The translations under genes and the position numbers were made by a program. From Austropuccinia psidii (taxonomy: Eukaryota; Basidiomycota; Pucciniomycetes; Pucciniales; Sphaerophragmiaceae), in contig JALGQZ010000011.1 in the NCBI GenBank assembly GCA_023105745.1, positions 13,731,975 through 13,795,974 on the forward strand: 64,000 nt of DNA, read 5' to 3'. A model generated the notes under the pieces. It was given only the letters and a program-made list of their open reading frames with translations. It was not told the origin of the DNA and searched no databases. Positions 48,118-58,206 of this stretch are shown piece after piece; within the stretch, counting starts at the first letter, position 1; the number at the start of each line of letters is the position of its first letter.

Positions 48118-49955
48118 TGTAAGGTGTGGATATGAAACTTTGATTAAAAATCAAGTACTTTTCCTGTCCTCAAAATTTGTATAAGGTAAAATTCAGTTAA
48201 AAATAGTATGAAATATTATTTTTAAGAGAAAACACGCCAATTTTATTGTTTATAACTTTATTAGTATAAAACAATAATATTATAAAAATTTATTGTTTTA
48301 CCAACAATAAAAATTTATCCAAAAAATACTCTACAAGAGATATTTTAAGGCTACAAAAGAAATTTCTTCAAGAGCAATTTCAATTGGAATTAATTGAGCA
48401 AAGAACTGCAAGCAATTAATTAAAGAACAGAGTCTTTAAAAAGAATATTAAAGAGGAAACACGCCCAAAAGTGACCAGAGTGAATTTGGAAACAAAGTGA
48501 CAAAGTTAACAGTGATGAAAGATGCTTTAATTCACTTATGGGGTGGTTCAGGGGTAAAAATGATTATAAGAGTTACAAACAATGATTATAATGATTTTTT
48601 CACGTGGTTAAAAGGTTCAAAATGATTTAAAAAGGGTGGTTGGAATCTTTTATTGATTGGTTTAACAGTTTTAAACTAATTAATAAAAGGAAAAGATTCT
48701 AACATGAAGAGAAAAGTGGGGCAAAGAAGACATTCTTTTATAGCCATCAATTCTCTTACTCCAAAAGTAAAATTTACTCTTGTCAGTCGTGAAAAACAGT
48801 CTGACAACAGAAAAGCCAATTATGGCATCATTGAACCCTGGTTTAGACCAAAAAGGGCTGGTTTAAGCCATTTTTAGCCATTTTTAGCCATTTTAGACCC
48901 TTAAATCAGCCATTACTATAGCAATACCAGGCCTAGAGCCTTCAAAACACGTCAGAATGTGTGTCAGAGGCGTAGAAACCAGTTAAAACTGTTTTTATTA
49001 TGATTGTTTTATCTTAAGGGTAGTTTTACCTTCTTGGCAACAGCTAAAACTACCCCAGTTGGTATCAAAACCTCATCATCAATTGAGTCCACAGACCCTG
49101 TAACTCAATTCCAGGCCAAAAGTGATGAACTTTTGCGTGAATTTTGACATCCCACGCCTGTCAGCAAGGATTTTGGGGGTCTAGCTCCCCCTTAGAGCTG
49201 GAGTTCCTTTTCCCCCCCAAATTTAATCTTTCCAATTTATTTTTCCTTTAATTCCTCATCATGTATTATACTTATAATTTACACATGTAATTCAATTCAA
49301 TTGTACAGTACAATACAGTAATAATTGACACCTCATATGTAAATCAAAGTTCACTTATGTAATACACGCGCACATTTTGACATTTCAATTGAATTCAATT
49401 GAAAATACTTTAATTCCTCATAACTTCTAAACTAAACACAACACCTCAATTTTAACACAAAAATTGATGGTTAACACCACATGTGGTGTGAATTAAATTA
49501 AGGTTTTGAGGATTTTCAAATTTTGTATTGAAAATACTAAAAACTTAATTTAAGCTTATTTAGAGTTGAGTTACAAAAATTTCACTCAGAGGTGACCCCA
49601 CCTGATTTTTTATGAGGAATCCAATGGTGAAATAAAATTTATATGTTTATTTATTGGATAAAAATTTATAATAAATTTTATTTAACTTTTTTCCAAATTT
49701 ATTTATTTTTTCACAATTTTGTTAAAATTTCATTTTTACTTAAATTTTTCAAGTATAAATGTAATTTTATATTTACAAAATTTAAAGTAATTTTATTTTT
49801 AAATTATAATTAATTTTTTATTTTTAATATAATTTTATATTTATATTTTTTATTTTTATTTTAATAATATAAATAAATTTATTTTATTTATATTAATATG
49901 TTATTTTTTATATTTGTGGTCTTTTGGGTATATGAAATTACCTCTAAGGCTCACA
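48118..49955 (-). repeat. 3' LTR, family 3
   Basis: 1838 bp. On the plus strand it starts TGTAAGGTGTGG and ends GGCTCACA. It is almost identical to 56379-58206 except for the extra 10-bp unit in the CCATTTTTAG run near 48870-48895 and a few single-base changes. Confidence 0.96.
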
Positions 49956-49967
49956 TTCCCTCCCCCT
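49956..49967 (-). other. Polypurine tract, family 3
   Basis: The minus strand reads AGGGGGAGGGAA directly before the 3' LTR and 11 bp after the pol stop codon. This is the plus-strand primer of the element. Confidence 0.85.
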
Positions 49968-49978
49968 AAAAAAGAATA

Positions 49979-52900
49979 TTACTTTGTAATATTGGTGTTT
50001 CTAGTGTGTCTGAATCTCCTCAGGAGTTTGGTGGCTTCTGGTATATCTTTCTCTTCTAACCATTCATCTTCACAAGTTGGGTCACTGTACCTAACAAGGT
50101 ATTCCCTTACTTTCTTGGTTCTTAATTTCCTTTCTTTAAGAACTTTGGTTATTTTCTTAGTACCAGATGTCTCAATAGGAGGTATAACTTGGGGAATCTT
50201 ATTCCTCAAGGGAAATTTCTCAGCATCACTAGATTTGTATGGCTTTATCAAGCTTACTGGAAATGTAGGGTGCTTATTGCTAAGTTCTTCAGATAACTCT
50301 ACTTCAACAGCATTTTCTCCATGGAGGGCCTTAATCACAACAGGTCCTGCAAAGGAGTCTTTTAACTTTTTACATCCTTTGATGTTATTGAAGTTAGTGG
50401 TGGATACAAGAACTAGGTCCCCCACTTTGAAATCTGGAGTTGCATGAGATTTATCCCATTTGTCTTTAGCATATGCAAAAGAGTCCTCCATGCATCTCAC
50501 TGCATGCTTTCTAGCTTTGTCTAGCATTCCTTTGAAGCTAGCAGCTGTGGGATGTATTTCAATTAAGTCTTTCCTCAAGGAATCTTGGGGTAACTTGGGG
50601 TTCCATCCTTTTTCTAGAATAGCAGGAGTCTGATTGGTACTGGAATGGATTGATGTTTTATATGCTAATTCCAGTGCTGGTAACAGAGTACACCAATCAT
50701 GGGTAAATCCATCACAATCTTTGAATTCAAGGCCATATGCACAAAATCTTCTCACCATGTCCTCTAAGGTTTGGATCATTCTTTCAGCCAGACCATCAGT
50801 TTGTGGGTGGTAGGCTGTAGAGAAAGACAGTTTTGTGCCAAATAATTGGTGAAGATTTGTCCATAGAGCTGAAGTGAATTTGGGATCTCTATCACTGATG
50901 ATATTTGTAAATATCCCAGTCCATGACACTACTCTATTCCATATCAGAAGAGCTGTATCCATGGCTGTATCATCTTTGTGACATGGTAAAAAGATTGGAG
51001 TTTTACTGAATCTGTCCACAATTACTAGGCAAGCATTATAGCTCCTGTCACCTCCTGGTGGTAGGCCAGTTACCCAATCCATATGGACAATTTCCCAAGG
51101 TCTGTTTGGTTCTTGGATTTTCATCATATTTCCAAGTCTTTTGCCAGTGGATTTATTTGCCTTTTGGCATCTGTCACAGGTTTTGCAATATTCTGCAACA
51201 TCTTTTTGCCACATTGGCCACCATATGCAGGTCTTTACTTTCTCTCTTGTTCTGTCCTCAGAAAGATGTCCTGAAAAGGGACTATCATGGCATTCTTTCA
51301 GTACAAGATTGATTAATGACCTGTCTACAACTGTCATGACACATGTGTGCTTGGTTCTGTGGTAAATTATACCATCCAGTAGGTGAAATCTCCCTTCATT
51401 ATAAGATTTTCTCCATACTTCATCCAAGGCATGTATTAGAGAGTTGTCTTTACAGTCTTTGTTAAGTAATTGGCATAAGATGCTACAATTCTTATCTTGA
51501 GTGTAACTATTTCTGACTTCTTCAAAGAAGGTGGTGTTCAAGTCTGTAACACTTATTCCTTCTATTGGAATTTGTGGTGAAGCTTCTTCTGGAACATAAG
51601 CAGGATTATCAATGTTATTTGGTAATGGCCATCTGCTTAGTCCATCTGCATTCTTATGAATATTCCCATCCTTATGAACAATAGTCATATTGCCTCTGTA
51701 TTCTTGTATGGCTATTTGCCATCTGAGCATGTGTCTGTTAGGTGTTTTCATGTTCAAAAGTGATTTCACAGCTGTACAATCTGTTATTACTTCAAAAACA
51801 CATCCCTCTAAGAAATAGTTCAATTTCTCTAAGGCCCAGACAAGGCATAGACATTCCATTTGACTTGCTCCATATCTGGTTTCAGTTGGTTTGATTTGCC
51901 TGGATATGAAACATATTGGTCCTTCTACAGGTTTGTCATTTATGATCTGAACTTGGTGAAGTGCAGCACCTAGTCCATCCCCTGATGCATCAATATACAG
52001 TTTGAAAGGCAATTTAAAGTCTGGCATCAGTAAGAGTGGAGCAGTGGTCAATGCTTCTCTTAGAGACTCAAAAGCTTTGACTCTGTCAACAGTCATCTCA
52101 AATACTGTGTCTTTGTCACACAACTTATAAAGTGGTCTTGCTATGGATGCAAAGTCTTTAATGTGTTGCCTGTAATATCCTGCAAAACCTAAGAATGACT
52201 GAATTTCCTTCTTATTCTGAGGCATGGGTTTTAACAATACTGCTGCAACTTTGTTTTTATCAATTCCAAGGGACAAACCAGATACAACATGTCCTAGTGC
52301 CTTAAGTTCTTTAAATCCAAAATGACATTTCTTTAAGGAGATTTTCATGTTTACTGATTGGATTTTTGTCAAAACTCTTGATAATCTGTACATGTGCTCC
52401 TCCCAAGTCTTTGAACAGATAATAATGTCATCAATGTAAATGATTAACCATCCCTCTGAGAGTTCTTCAGGGAAGATTTCATTCATCATTCTTTGGAAGT
52501 GTGAAGGTGCATTTTTGATACCAAAGGGCATCCTTAAGTATTCATACACTCCACAATGAACAATAATTCTCAAGTATTTTCTTGCTCTTGGTGTTACTAC
52601 ATTTTGATGGAATCCTTTAAGGGCATCCATAGTGGTTATATACACTGCTTGAGATATTTGAGTAAGGGCGATTTGGATTTTTGGTATTGGGTATCTGTCT
52701 GGAACAGTGTAAGTGTTCAGAGCTCTAAAGTCCCCAACCATTCTGGATTTTCCATTATGCCACGCCACTATGACTGGTGTAGTTATTTCTACTTCCTCAT
52801 TGTGGCCTACTTTTCTTATTACACCAAGGTCTAGAAGTTCTTTGATATGAATTTCTAGAGCTTCTCTTGATTTTGGACTTGCTGGATAAGCAGGTCTTCT

Positions 52901-53911
52901 TAAGAGTGGTGGATAAGGTCTCTCAATGTTAAGAATGATGTCAACTTCATGACCAATAATTGCTCCCAGGGGTTCTTTGTCTGTAGCAAATGCTCCTCTG
53001 TGGTCATACAAAAGGGAAGAAAGTTCATTTTCTTGCTTATCAGTCAGATGAAGGCTTATTTCAGCCTCATTTAACTGTTCAGACTTGAATTTCTCTAACT
53101 CTAAGTTGACTGGTGATACTTTGTTTACTGTAATTTGTCTTTTAAAGGGTAAAAAGGCAAATTTCTGGCGCTTATTGTCTCCAATTGTAAAGTATCTGTC
53201 TTTGTTATTATGTAAATCTATCCCATACATGATTAAATAGTCATTTCCCAATATAAAATGGGTACTAGAGCAATTTTCCATAACAACAAATTCAACTGTG
53301 ATCCTTAAATTCCCATTTATGTGTGGGAATATGACATTGGTCTCAAAGATTCCTAATGCTTTCATTGGGTTACTTGCACTGTTGAATTTTATACCATCAA
53401 TTGGTAACAATTGGTCTTCAAAATTTGGTACACAAGTCTTAAGAAAAGATTTTCCAACACAAGAGCAGAAGGCTCCTGGGTCAAGCAAAAGTTTGGTGGG
53501 TTTGTTGTCAATCACCACTTCTGTTATACAGGAGTTACCAGCTGTATAACCTTTTCCTCTGTTTGGTTTTGTCTTCATAAGTTGTGCATCTTGAACTTTT
53601 GATAAATCAACTTGACCATTGCTCAATTGTGGTAAGTGGGAATAAGATTCCATGATGTCAAAAGTGGCATTGATATTTTCTATATCTTCTGAAGATTCAG
53701 AGAATATGGATGACTTATCATCTGAATTGTCTTCAATTATGTCTTCTTTTTCAACATCTGGTTCTTTTTCAATGTCAATTTCATTGATTTTCCCCCTTTT
53801 TGGACATGTATTGGCTAAATGGGTGGTGCTTTGGCAAATATGGCATTTTCTGACTGTATCTGCAGATTTATATTTCATATTACTAGAATTTTCTTTGGGG
53901 CTTTTGTCCAC
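49979..53911 (-). CDS. Intact Ty3 Pol polyprotein, family 3
   Basis: 1310 codons without interruption, same frame as gag. Domains by residue: zinc knuckle CX2CX4HX4C at 23-36; acidic linker 44-90; protease near 144, with D-P-G ([10 protein letters not shown]) where most such proteases have D-S/T-G; RT about 350-540, with [14 protein letters not shown] and YIDD near 491; RNase H about 620-740 with [14 protein letters not shown]; integrase zinc finger [14 protein letters not shown]...CDRCQKAN about 880-930; integrase core with [11 protein letters not shown] near 944, [11 protein letters not shown] near 1007 and [14 protein letters not shown] near 1040; and a chromodomain-like tail ([16 protein letters not shown]) about 1265. 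It copies and integrates the element. The nominal start at 53911 is not an ATG; Pol is more likely made as a Gag-Pol fusion through the UGA at 53921-53923. Only the D-P-G motif and that UGA are odd. Confidence 0.95.
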   Translation of the reverse strand: MDKSPKENSSNMKYKSADTVRKCHICQSTTHLANTCPKRGKINEIDIEKEPDVEKEDIIEDNSDDKSSIFSESSEDIENINATFDIMESYSHLPQLSNGQVDLSKVQDAQLMKTKPNRGKGYTAGNSCITEVVIDNKPTKLLLDPGAFCSCVGKSFLKTCVPNFEDQLLPIDGIKFNSASNPMKALGIFETNVIFPHINGNLRITVEFVVMENCSSTHFILGNDYLIMYGIDLHNNKDRYFTIGDNKRQKFAFLPFKRQITVNKVSPVNLELEKFKSEQLNEAEISLHLTDKQENELSSLLYDHRGAFATDKEPLGAIIGHEVDIILNIERPYPPLLRRPAYPASPKSREALEIHIKELLDLGVIRKVGHNEEVEITTPVIVAWHNGKSRMVGDFRALNTYTVPDRYPIPKIQIALTQISQAVYITTMDALKGFHQNVVTPRARKYLRIIVHCGVYEYLRMPFGIKNAPSHFQRMMNEIFPEELSEGWLIIYIDDIIICSKTWEEHMYRLSRVLTKIQSVNMKISLKKCHFGFKELKALGHVVSGLSLGIDKNKVAAVLLKPMPQNKKEIQSFLGFAGYYRQHIKDFASIARPLYKLCDKDTVFEMTVDRVKAFESLREALTTAPLLLMPDFKLPFKLYIDASGDGLGAALHQVQIINDKPVEGPICFISRQIKPTETRYGASQMECLCLVWALEKLNYFLEGCVFEVITDCTAVKSLLNMKTPNRHMLRWQIAIQEYRGNMTIVHKDGNIHKNADGLSRWPLPNNIDNPAYVPEEASPQIPIEGISVTDLNTTFFEEVRNSYTQDKNCSILCQLLNKDCKDNSLIHALDEVWRKSYNEGRFHLLDGIIYHRTKHTCVMTVVDRSLINLVLKECHDSPFSGHLSEDRTREKVKTCIWWPMWQKDVAEYCKTCDRCQKANKSTGKRLGNMMKIQEPNRPWEIVHMDWVTGLPPGGDRSYNACLVIVDRFSKTPIFLPCHKDDTAMDTALLIWNRVVSWTGIFTNIISDRDPKFTSALWTNLHQLFGTKLSFSTAYHPQTDGLAERMIQTLEDMVRRFCAYGLEFKDCDGFTHDWCTLLPALELAYKTSIHSSTNQTPAILEKGWNPKLPQDSLRKDLIEIHPTAASFKGMLDKARKHAVRCMEDSFAYAKDKWDKSHATPDFKVGDLVLVSTTNFNNIKGCKKLKDSFAGPVVIKALHGENAVEVELSEELSNKHPTFPVSLIKPYKSSDAEKFPLRNKIPQVIPPIETSGTKKITKVLKERKLRTKKVREYLVRYSDPTCEDEWLEEKDIPEATKLLRRFRHTRNTNITK

Positions 53912-53920
53912 AGAATCTTT

Positions 53921-53923
53921 TCA
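53921..53923 (-). other. Single in-frame UGA between Gag and Pol, family 3
   Basis: The minus-strand frame reads ...[18 protein letters not shown]..., with gag before and pol after in one frame. It may be a readthrough stop controlling the Gag:Pol ratio, or a fresh nonsense mutation in an otherwise open Gag-Pol frame. TGG or CGA is one base away, and the family-2 relic appears to have a sense codon in about this place. Confidence 0.7.
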
Positions 53924-55243
53924 AGGTGTATTAAACCTTGTTTTAAGATTCACCCTACTAGAACCAATTTTGGTTCTGGTGGTTACTTCTTCTAGTATAT
54001 TGATAATATCCTCTGCTGAAGATTGTTCAGTAGTCCTGCTTTTGACAGCATGCTCTAAGTCACCTCCACATTGTCTCAGAATTTTTCTATGGATCATAAA
54101 TTCTGACATGTCAGGATATAATGCTGTTAATCTGTCCTTTTGTTGGCAAAACCATGGTAAAGCTTTGTCTTTATCAGCATTAAATTTGGCAGATTCAAAG
54201 GCTGTTTCAACTTTAAACCTCCAAGCATCATTTGCCCATTTGTTGATGATTTGGGTTTTCCACCAAGTCCAACTCTGGTGTCCATGTGCTTGTCTTATTT
54301 TGATGTACCATCTGTGAGCTGATCTGGTAAACAAGGTGTTAAACCTGGCTGTTACCAATCTGTCTGGTAATTCAAAATCCTCTTTGATCATGTCAATACC
54401 TCTAATGAATTCCATATGGTCATACTCTCCTTCACCACTGAAGTGAGGCCATTCTTTAAGTTTTGGAACTTCTTTCAAGAGTGCTTGGCCCATTGATGGT
54501 TCCAAGTTATGAAAAGAAGTGGATAATTCATTTTTTAATTGTGAATTATCAGGATCCAATACTTGTGGATTTGAAATTCTTGTGCCCTCATTTTGATTTA
54601 GAGGTGTAGACATTCTTGGTAAGGTGTTCAGTAATTGTTCAATGTCATTCATTTTACTGTTGCTACACCTTTGGGAATTTCTGTATTCATGTTGGAAGCT
54701 TTGTATTAAATTTATTACTTCAATTTTATACATGTCTTCTTTATGTGTAAGTTCTTGCCATAACTCTGTCTGTCTAGTATTATCAGCAGTGACTTGATTT
54801 AATTTCATTGATAATTTTGATACTTCTTCTTGTGAAGCATCAAAACACTTTTTCAAGGCAATGGTATATGTCTTTACTTCAGTAAATGAATTTGAAATGT
54901 CATCAAGGACTTTCTTGTTATCTGTCTTGATAATATTTATGGCTTGTTTAATTCTTGTTTCAATTATGTCATCAATATTGAATTTAGAATATTTATCTGT
55001 TAATTCTTTAATAATGGCAGATTGTTCATTTATTTTATTGTTAGAAGAATTATCATTATTGGAATTTTTAATTGTTCTCAAAACTTTCTCAAAACACATA
55101 AGTGTTTCATTAATTTGGCACAGACTCAGGTTGTTTGTTTTAATGTTGTTACAAATGGTGTCATTTTTATCAGAAAGATGTTTTTTCACGTCATTTATAG
55201 CATTATACAACTCTGGGATGGAATCAAATATGTCAGAAATCAT
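53921..55243 (-). CDS. Ty3 Gag, family 3 (start taken at the ATG in ATGA)
   Basis: From the ATG at 55243 the frame runs 440 codons. It has an N-terminal helical and probably coiled-coil region (MISDIFDSIPELYNAINDV through the K/E/N-rich stretch), then the capsid with EWPHFSGEGEYDHMEFIRGI, a tryptophan block WTWWKTQIINKWANDAW, and the capsid end LRQCGGDLEHAVKSR. The zinc knuckle comes after the UGA, in the Pol frame, so Gag alone lacks it. The open frame extends upstream to an ATG at 55903 (660 codons), but that part overlaps ORF1 and its ATG lies in a predicted intron, so I prefer the internal start. Gag forms the virus-like particle. Confidence 0.75.
   Translation of the reverse strand: MISDIFDSIPELYNAINDVKKHLSDKNDTICNNIKTNNLSLCQINETLMCFEKVLRTIKNSNNDNSSNNKINEQSAIIKELTDKYSKFNIDDIIETRIKQAINIIKTDNKKVLDDISNSFTEVKTYTIALKKCFDASQEEVSKLSMKLNQVTADNTRQTELWQELTHKEDMYKIEVINLIQSFQHEYRNSQRCSNSKMNDIEQLLNTLPRMSTPLNQNEGTRISNPQVLDPDNSQLKNELSTSFHNLEPSMGQALLKEVPKLKEWPHFSGEGEYDHMEFIRGIDMIKEDFELPDRLVTARFNTLFTRSAHRWYIKIRQAHGHQSWTWWKTQIINKWANDAWRFKVETAFESAKFNADKDKALPWFCQQKDRLTALYPDMSEFMIHRKILRQCGGDLEHAVKSRTTEQSSAEDIINILEEVTTRTKIGSSRVNLKTRFNTP
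55240..55243 (-). promoter_or_regulatory. ATGA stop-start overlap between ORF1 and Gag
   Basis: ORF1 ends CAG-AAA-TGA. The TGA (55242-55240) overlaps an ATG (55243-55241) in the Gag frame. ATGA junctions of this kind are used for coupled termination and reinitiation in some retroelements and fungal RNA viruses. The tetranucleotide is kept in the family-2 relic (22877-22874). Confidence 0.55.
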
Positions 55244-56151
55244 TTCTGGAACCTTAATCTGGCTTCCTCCTTCTTCTGTAATTCCATCATGGTTCTGGCC
55301 ATCTGAAATACATTTTCCATGGCATCCTGCTGAATCTTTGGGATTCTGTAGCCCTGGCTGTAAGGTTTTGGGGCTGGTGCCTTCCCTTTGCCCTTGTTTG
55401 GAGTTTGTGGCTGCTTTTTCACGTTGGAATTGCTGCTGCTGGCCACTGGGGCTGTTTTTGGCACTGGTTTGGCTGGTGGAGGGTTGTTTTTCCTCCATTC
55501 TAGTGTCAAAAGCATCATGTTTTTCTTCTCCATCAATGGATGCCATCCATTGAGCAATTTGCAAGTGTTGGGATGGCCCAAGAATTTTCTTACTGTCAGG
55601 TAAGAATTCATGCAATTCTTCCACAGGTCTGCAAGGATCTGGTACTCCTTGAATTGGAGTGCATTGTTGTATGCACTGTGGCTGGCTTTGTATATGTCCA
55701 CAGAGGCTTGTTGTGGCGGTGTCAGCTCTTTTTGAAGGTAAAATGGTATTATCAGCTTCAGAATGACCCATTTTAGTTGTTTGGAAGTCATCAACTGACC
55801 CTTTTCCTTCTGTACCTGGTTGGCCTCTGCCATAATCACGTCTATTACCTTTTTGGGAGCTGCTTGAGGGGTTGTAGCTGGCTCCTGACCTGGTTGAAGG
55901 CATAATTATGGTTAAAAAAGGCTTAAAATAGTATTTTTACGTCAAAAACTTACTATTGGCCAAATTTTTGGCTTTCTGAAGTGTATTACTTATATCCAAG
56001 TTAATTAATTCAGAAGATATTGGTTCAGGTTGATTATTTTGAGTCACAATAACAGTACTATTATGATCAGAATTAACAGTACTGGCAGGGATAATGCTGG
56101 TTACTGTTGAGGCTGTTTCAATGTTTTCTTGTCTTACCACGTTGTCAGACA
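55240..56151 (-). CDS. Candidate spliced ORF1, overlapping the gag frame (family 3)
   Basis: Exon 1 (56151-55954) is an ATG-free open frame after a TTAATTTTAG acceptor. Intron 55953-55890 follows; exon 2 (55889-55240) continues in frame: ...AKNLANS-QEPATTPQAAPKKVIDV... Exon 2 has its own ATG at 55833. It encodes a Pro/Gln segment, a helical tryptophan-bearing part (YQILADLWKNCMNSYLTVRK), a basic Pro/Lys/Ala linker (KGKGKAPAPKP), and a C-terminal amphipathic helix (QQDAMENVFQMARTMMEL) before ...LRFQK-stop. It is +1 relative to the long gag-frame ORF. Conservation with the family-2 relic favours this frame. Function unknown; a matrix-like or Gag-partner role is only a guess. The first coding exon with a start codon was not found. 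Confidence 0.65.
55890..55953 (-). other. Predicted 64-nt intron in ORF1, family 3
   Basis: Consensus GTAAGT donor and CAACCAG acceptor. Splicing fuses the leader exon to ORF1 in frame and removes the ATG at 55903 that starts the gag-frame ORF. A second acceptor 5 nt further (GTCAG) would join the leader exon to the gag frame instead. Confidence 0.6.
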
Positions 56152-56378
56152 CTAAAATTAATGAAAAAGCCAATTAATTAAGTAAAAAAAGGTTATTTCA
56201 AAAAAGAAATAAAAATATAAGCCTCACTTATAATATGAAAAAAAAATTATTTTTTAAGGATTTTTTTGGATTATAAGTATTTTTTATATGTTTTTAAATT
56301 TTTCAATATAAGAAAAAAAGATTTAAAAAGAGTAAAAAAAATATGTCACAGGTAAAATATCACGGCTGGGCCCCCAAA
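56152..56378 (-). other. Untranslated leader with primer-binding site, family 3
   Basis: It is A/T-rich and has no ATG on the minus strand. Three bases after the 5' LTR end stands TGGGGGCCCAGCCGTGAT (56376-56359), the candidate primer-binding site, starting with TGG for the tRNA CCA tail. The right end of the leader is a pyrimidine-rich acceptor (CATTAATTTTAG) for the ORF1 leader exon. Confidence 0.6.
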
Positions 56379-58206
56379 TGTAAGGTGTGGATATGAAACT
56401 TTGATTAAAAATCAAGTACTTTTCCTGTCCTCAAAATTTGTATAAGGTAAAATTCAGTTAAAAATAGTATGAAATATTATTTTTAAGAGAAAACACGCCA
56501 ATTTTATTGTTTATAACTTTATTAGTATAAAACAATAATATTATAAAAATTTATTGTTTTACCAACAATAAAAATTTATCCAAAAAATACTCTACAAGAG
56601 ATATTTTAAGGCTACAAAAGAAATTTCTTCAAGAGCAATTTCAATTGGAATTAATTGAGCAAAGAACTGCAAGCAATTAATTAAAGAACAGAGTCTTTAA
56701 AAAGAATATTAAAGAGAAAACACGCCCAAAAGTGACCAGAGTGAATTTGGAAACAAAGTGACAAAGTTAACAGTGATGAAAGATGCTTTAATTCACTTAT
56801 GGGGTGGTTCAGGGGTAAAAATGATTATAAGAGTTACAAACAATGATTATAATGATTTTTTCACGTGGTTAAAAGGTTCAAAATGATTTAAAAAGGGTGG
56901 TTGGAATCTTTTATTGATTGGTTTAACAGTTTTAAACTAATTAATAAAAGGAAAAGATTCTAACATGAAGAGAAAAGTGGGGCAAAGAAGACATTCTTTT
57001 ATAGCCATCAATTCTCTTACTCCAAAAGTAAAATTTACTCTTGTCAGTCGTGAAAAACAGTCTGACAACAGAAAAGCCAATTATGGCATCATTGAACCCT
57101 GGTTTAGACCAAAAAGGGCTGGTTTAAGCCATTTTTAGCCATTTTAGACCCTTAAATCAGCCATTACTATAGCAATACCAGGCCTAGAGCCTTCAAAACA
57201 CGTCAGAATGTGTGTCAGAGGCGTAGAAACCAGTTAAAACTGTTTTTATTATGATTGTTTTATCTTAAGGGTAGTTTTACCTTCTTGGCAACAGCTAAAA
57301 CTACCCCAGTTGGTATCAAAACCTCATCATCAATTGAGTCCACAGACCCTGTAACTCAATTCCAGGCCAAAAGTGATGAACTTTTGCGTGAATTTTGACA
57401 TCCCACGCCTGTAAGCAAGGATTTTGGGGGTCTAGCTCCCCCTTAGAGCTGGAGTTCCTTTTCCCCCCCAAATTTAATCTTTCCAATTTATTTTTCCTTT
57501 AATTCCTCATCATGTATTATACTTATAATTTACACATGTAATTCAATTCAATTGTACAGTACAATACAGTAATAATTGACACCTCATATGTAAATCAAAG
57601 TTCACTTATGTAATACACGCGCACATTTTGACATTTCAATTGAATTCAATTGAAAATACTTTAATTCCTCATAACTTCTAAACTAAACACAACACCTCAA
57701 TTTTAACACAAAAATTGATGGTTAACACCACATGTGGTGTGAATTAAATTAAGGTTTTGAGGATTTTCAACTTTTGTATTGAAAATACTAAAAACTTAAT
57801 TTAAGCTTATTTAGAGTTGAGTTACAAAAATTTCACTCAGAGGTGACCCCACCTGATTTTTTATGAGGAATCCAATGGTGAAATAAAATTTATATGTTTA
57901 TTTATTGGATAAAAAGTTATAATAAATTTTATTTAACTTTTTTCCAAATTTATTTATTTTTTCACAATTTTGTTAAAATTTCATTTTTACTTAAATTTTT
58001 CAAGTATAAATGTAATTTTATATTTACAAAATTTAAAGTAATTTTATTTTTAAATTATAATTAATTTTTTATTTTTAATATAATTTTATATTTATATTTT
58101 TTATTTTTATTTTAATAATATAAATAAATTTATTTTATTTATATTAATATGTTATTTTTTATATTTGTGGTCTTTTGGGTATATGAAATTACCTCTAAGG
58201 CTCACA
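56379..58206 (-). repeat. 5' LTR, family 3
   Basis: 1828 bp, almost identical to 48118-49955. On the minus strand it starts TGTGAGCCTTAGAGG and ends CACACCTTACA. It is followed on the plus-strand right side by the GATTT duplication. Promoter and RNA start must be inside, but I cannot place them. Confidence 0.96.

Larger units (their letters stand above)
48118..58206 (-). mobile_element. Complete, young family-3 Ty3/gypsy element (10.1 kb)
   Basis: 3' LTR 48118-49955, internal region 49956-56378, 5' LTR 56379-58206, all on the minus strand. Exact target duplications GATTT lie at 48113-48117 and 58207-58211. Reading the two LTRs side by side I find about four or five single-base differences and one 10-bp repeat-unit difference (an extra CATTTTTAGC in the left LTR) over about 1830 bp, so the insertion is recent. 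Pol (1310 codons) and gag (660 codons) are open, with one UGA between them. Confidence 0.97.

Noticed and set aside
53921..53923. UGA read as selenocysteine
   Set aside because: Fungi of this group are not known to use selenocysteine and no SECIS-like structure was sought or seen; readthrough or mutation is likelier.
55240..55330. Programmed -1 frameshift from ORF1 into Gag
   Set aside because: The frames are in the right relation, but I see no X-XXY-YYZ slippery heptamer near the end of ORF1; the ATGA overlap is a simpler link.
54861..55553. 230-codon plus-strand open frame antisense to gag
   Set aside because: It mirrors the codon structure of the minus-strand ORF1/gag, has no family motif and is not conserved independently.
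55240..55904. Gag-frame N-terminal 220 codons as the true start of Gag (ATG at 55903)
   Set aside because: The ATG lies in a predicted consensus intron, the sequence is low-complexity, and conservation with family 2 favours the overlapping ORF1 frame. Kept only as an alternative.
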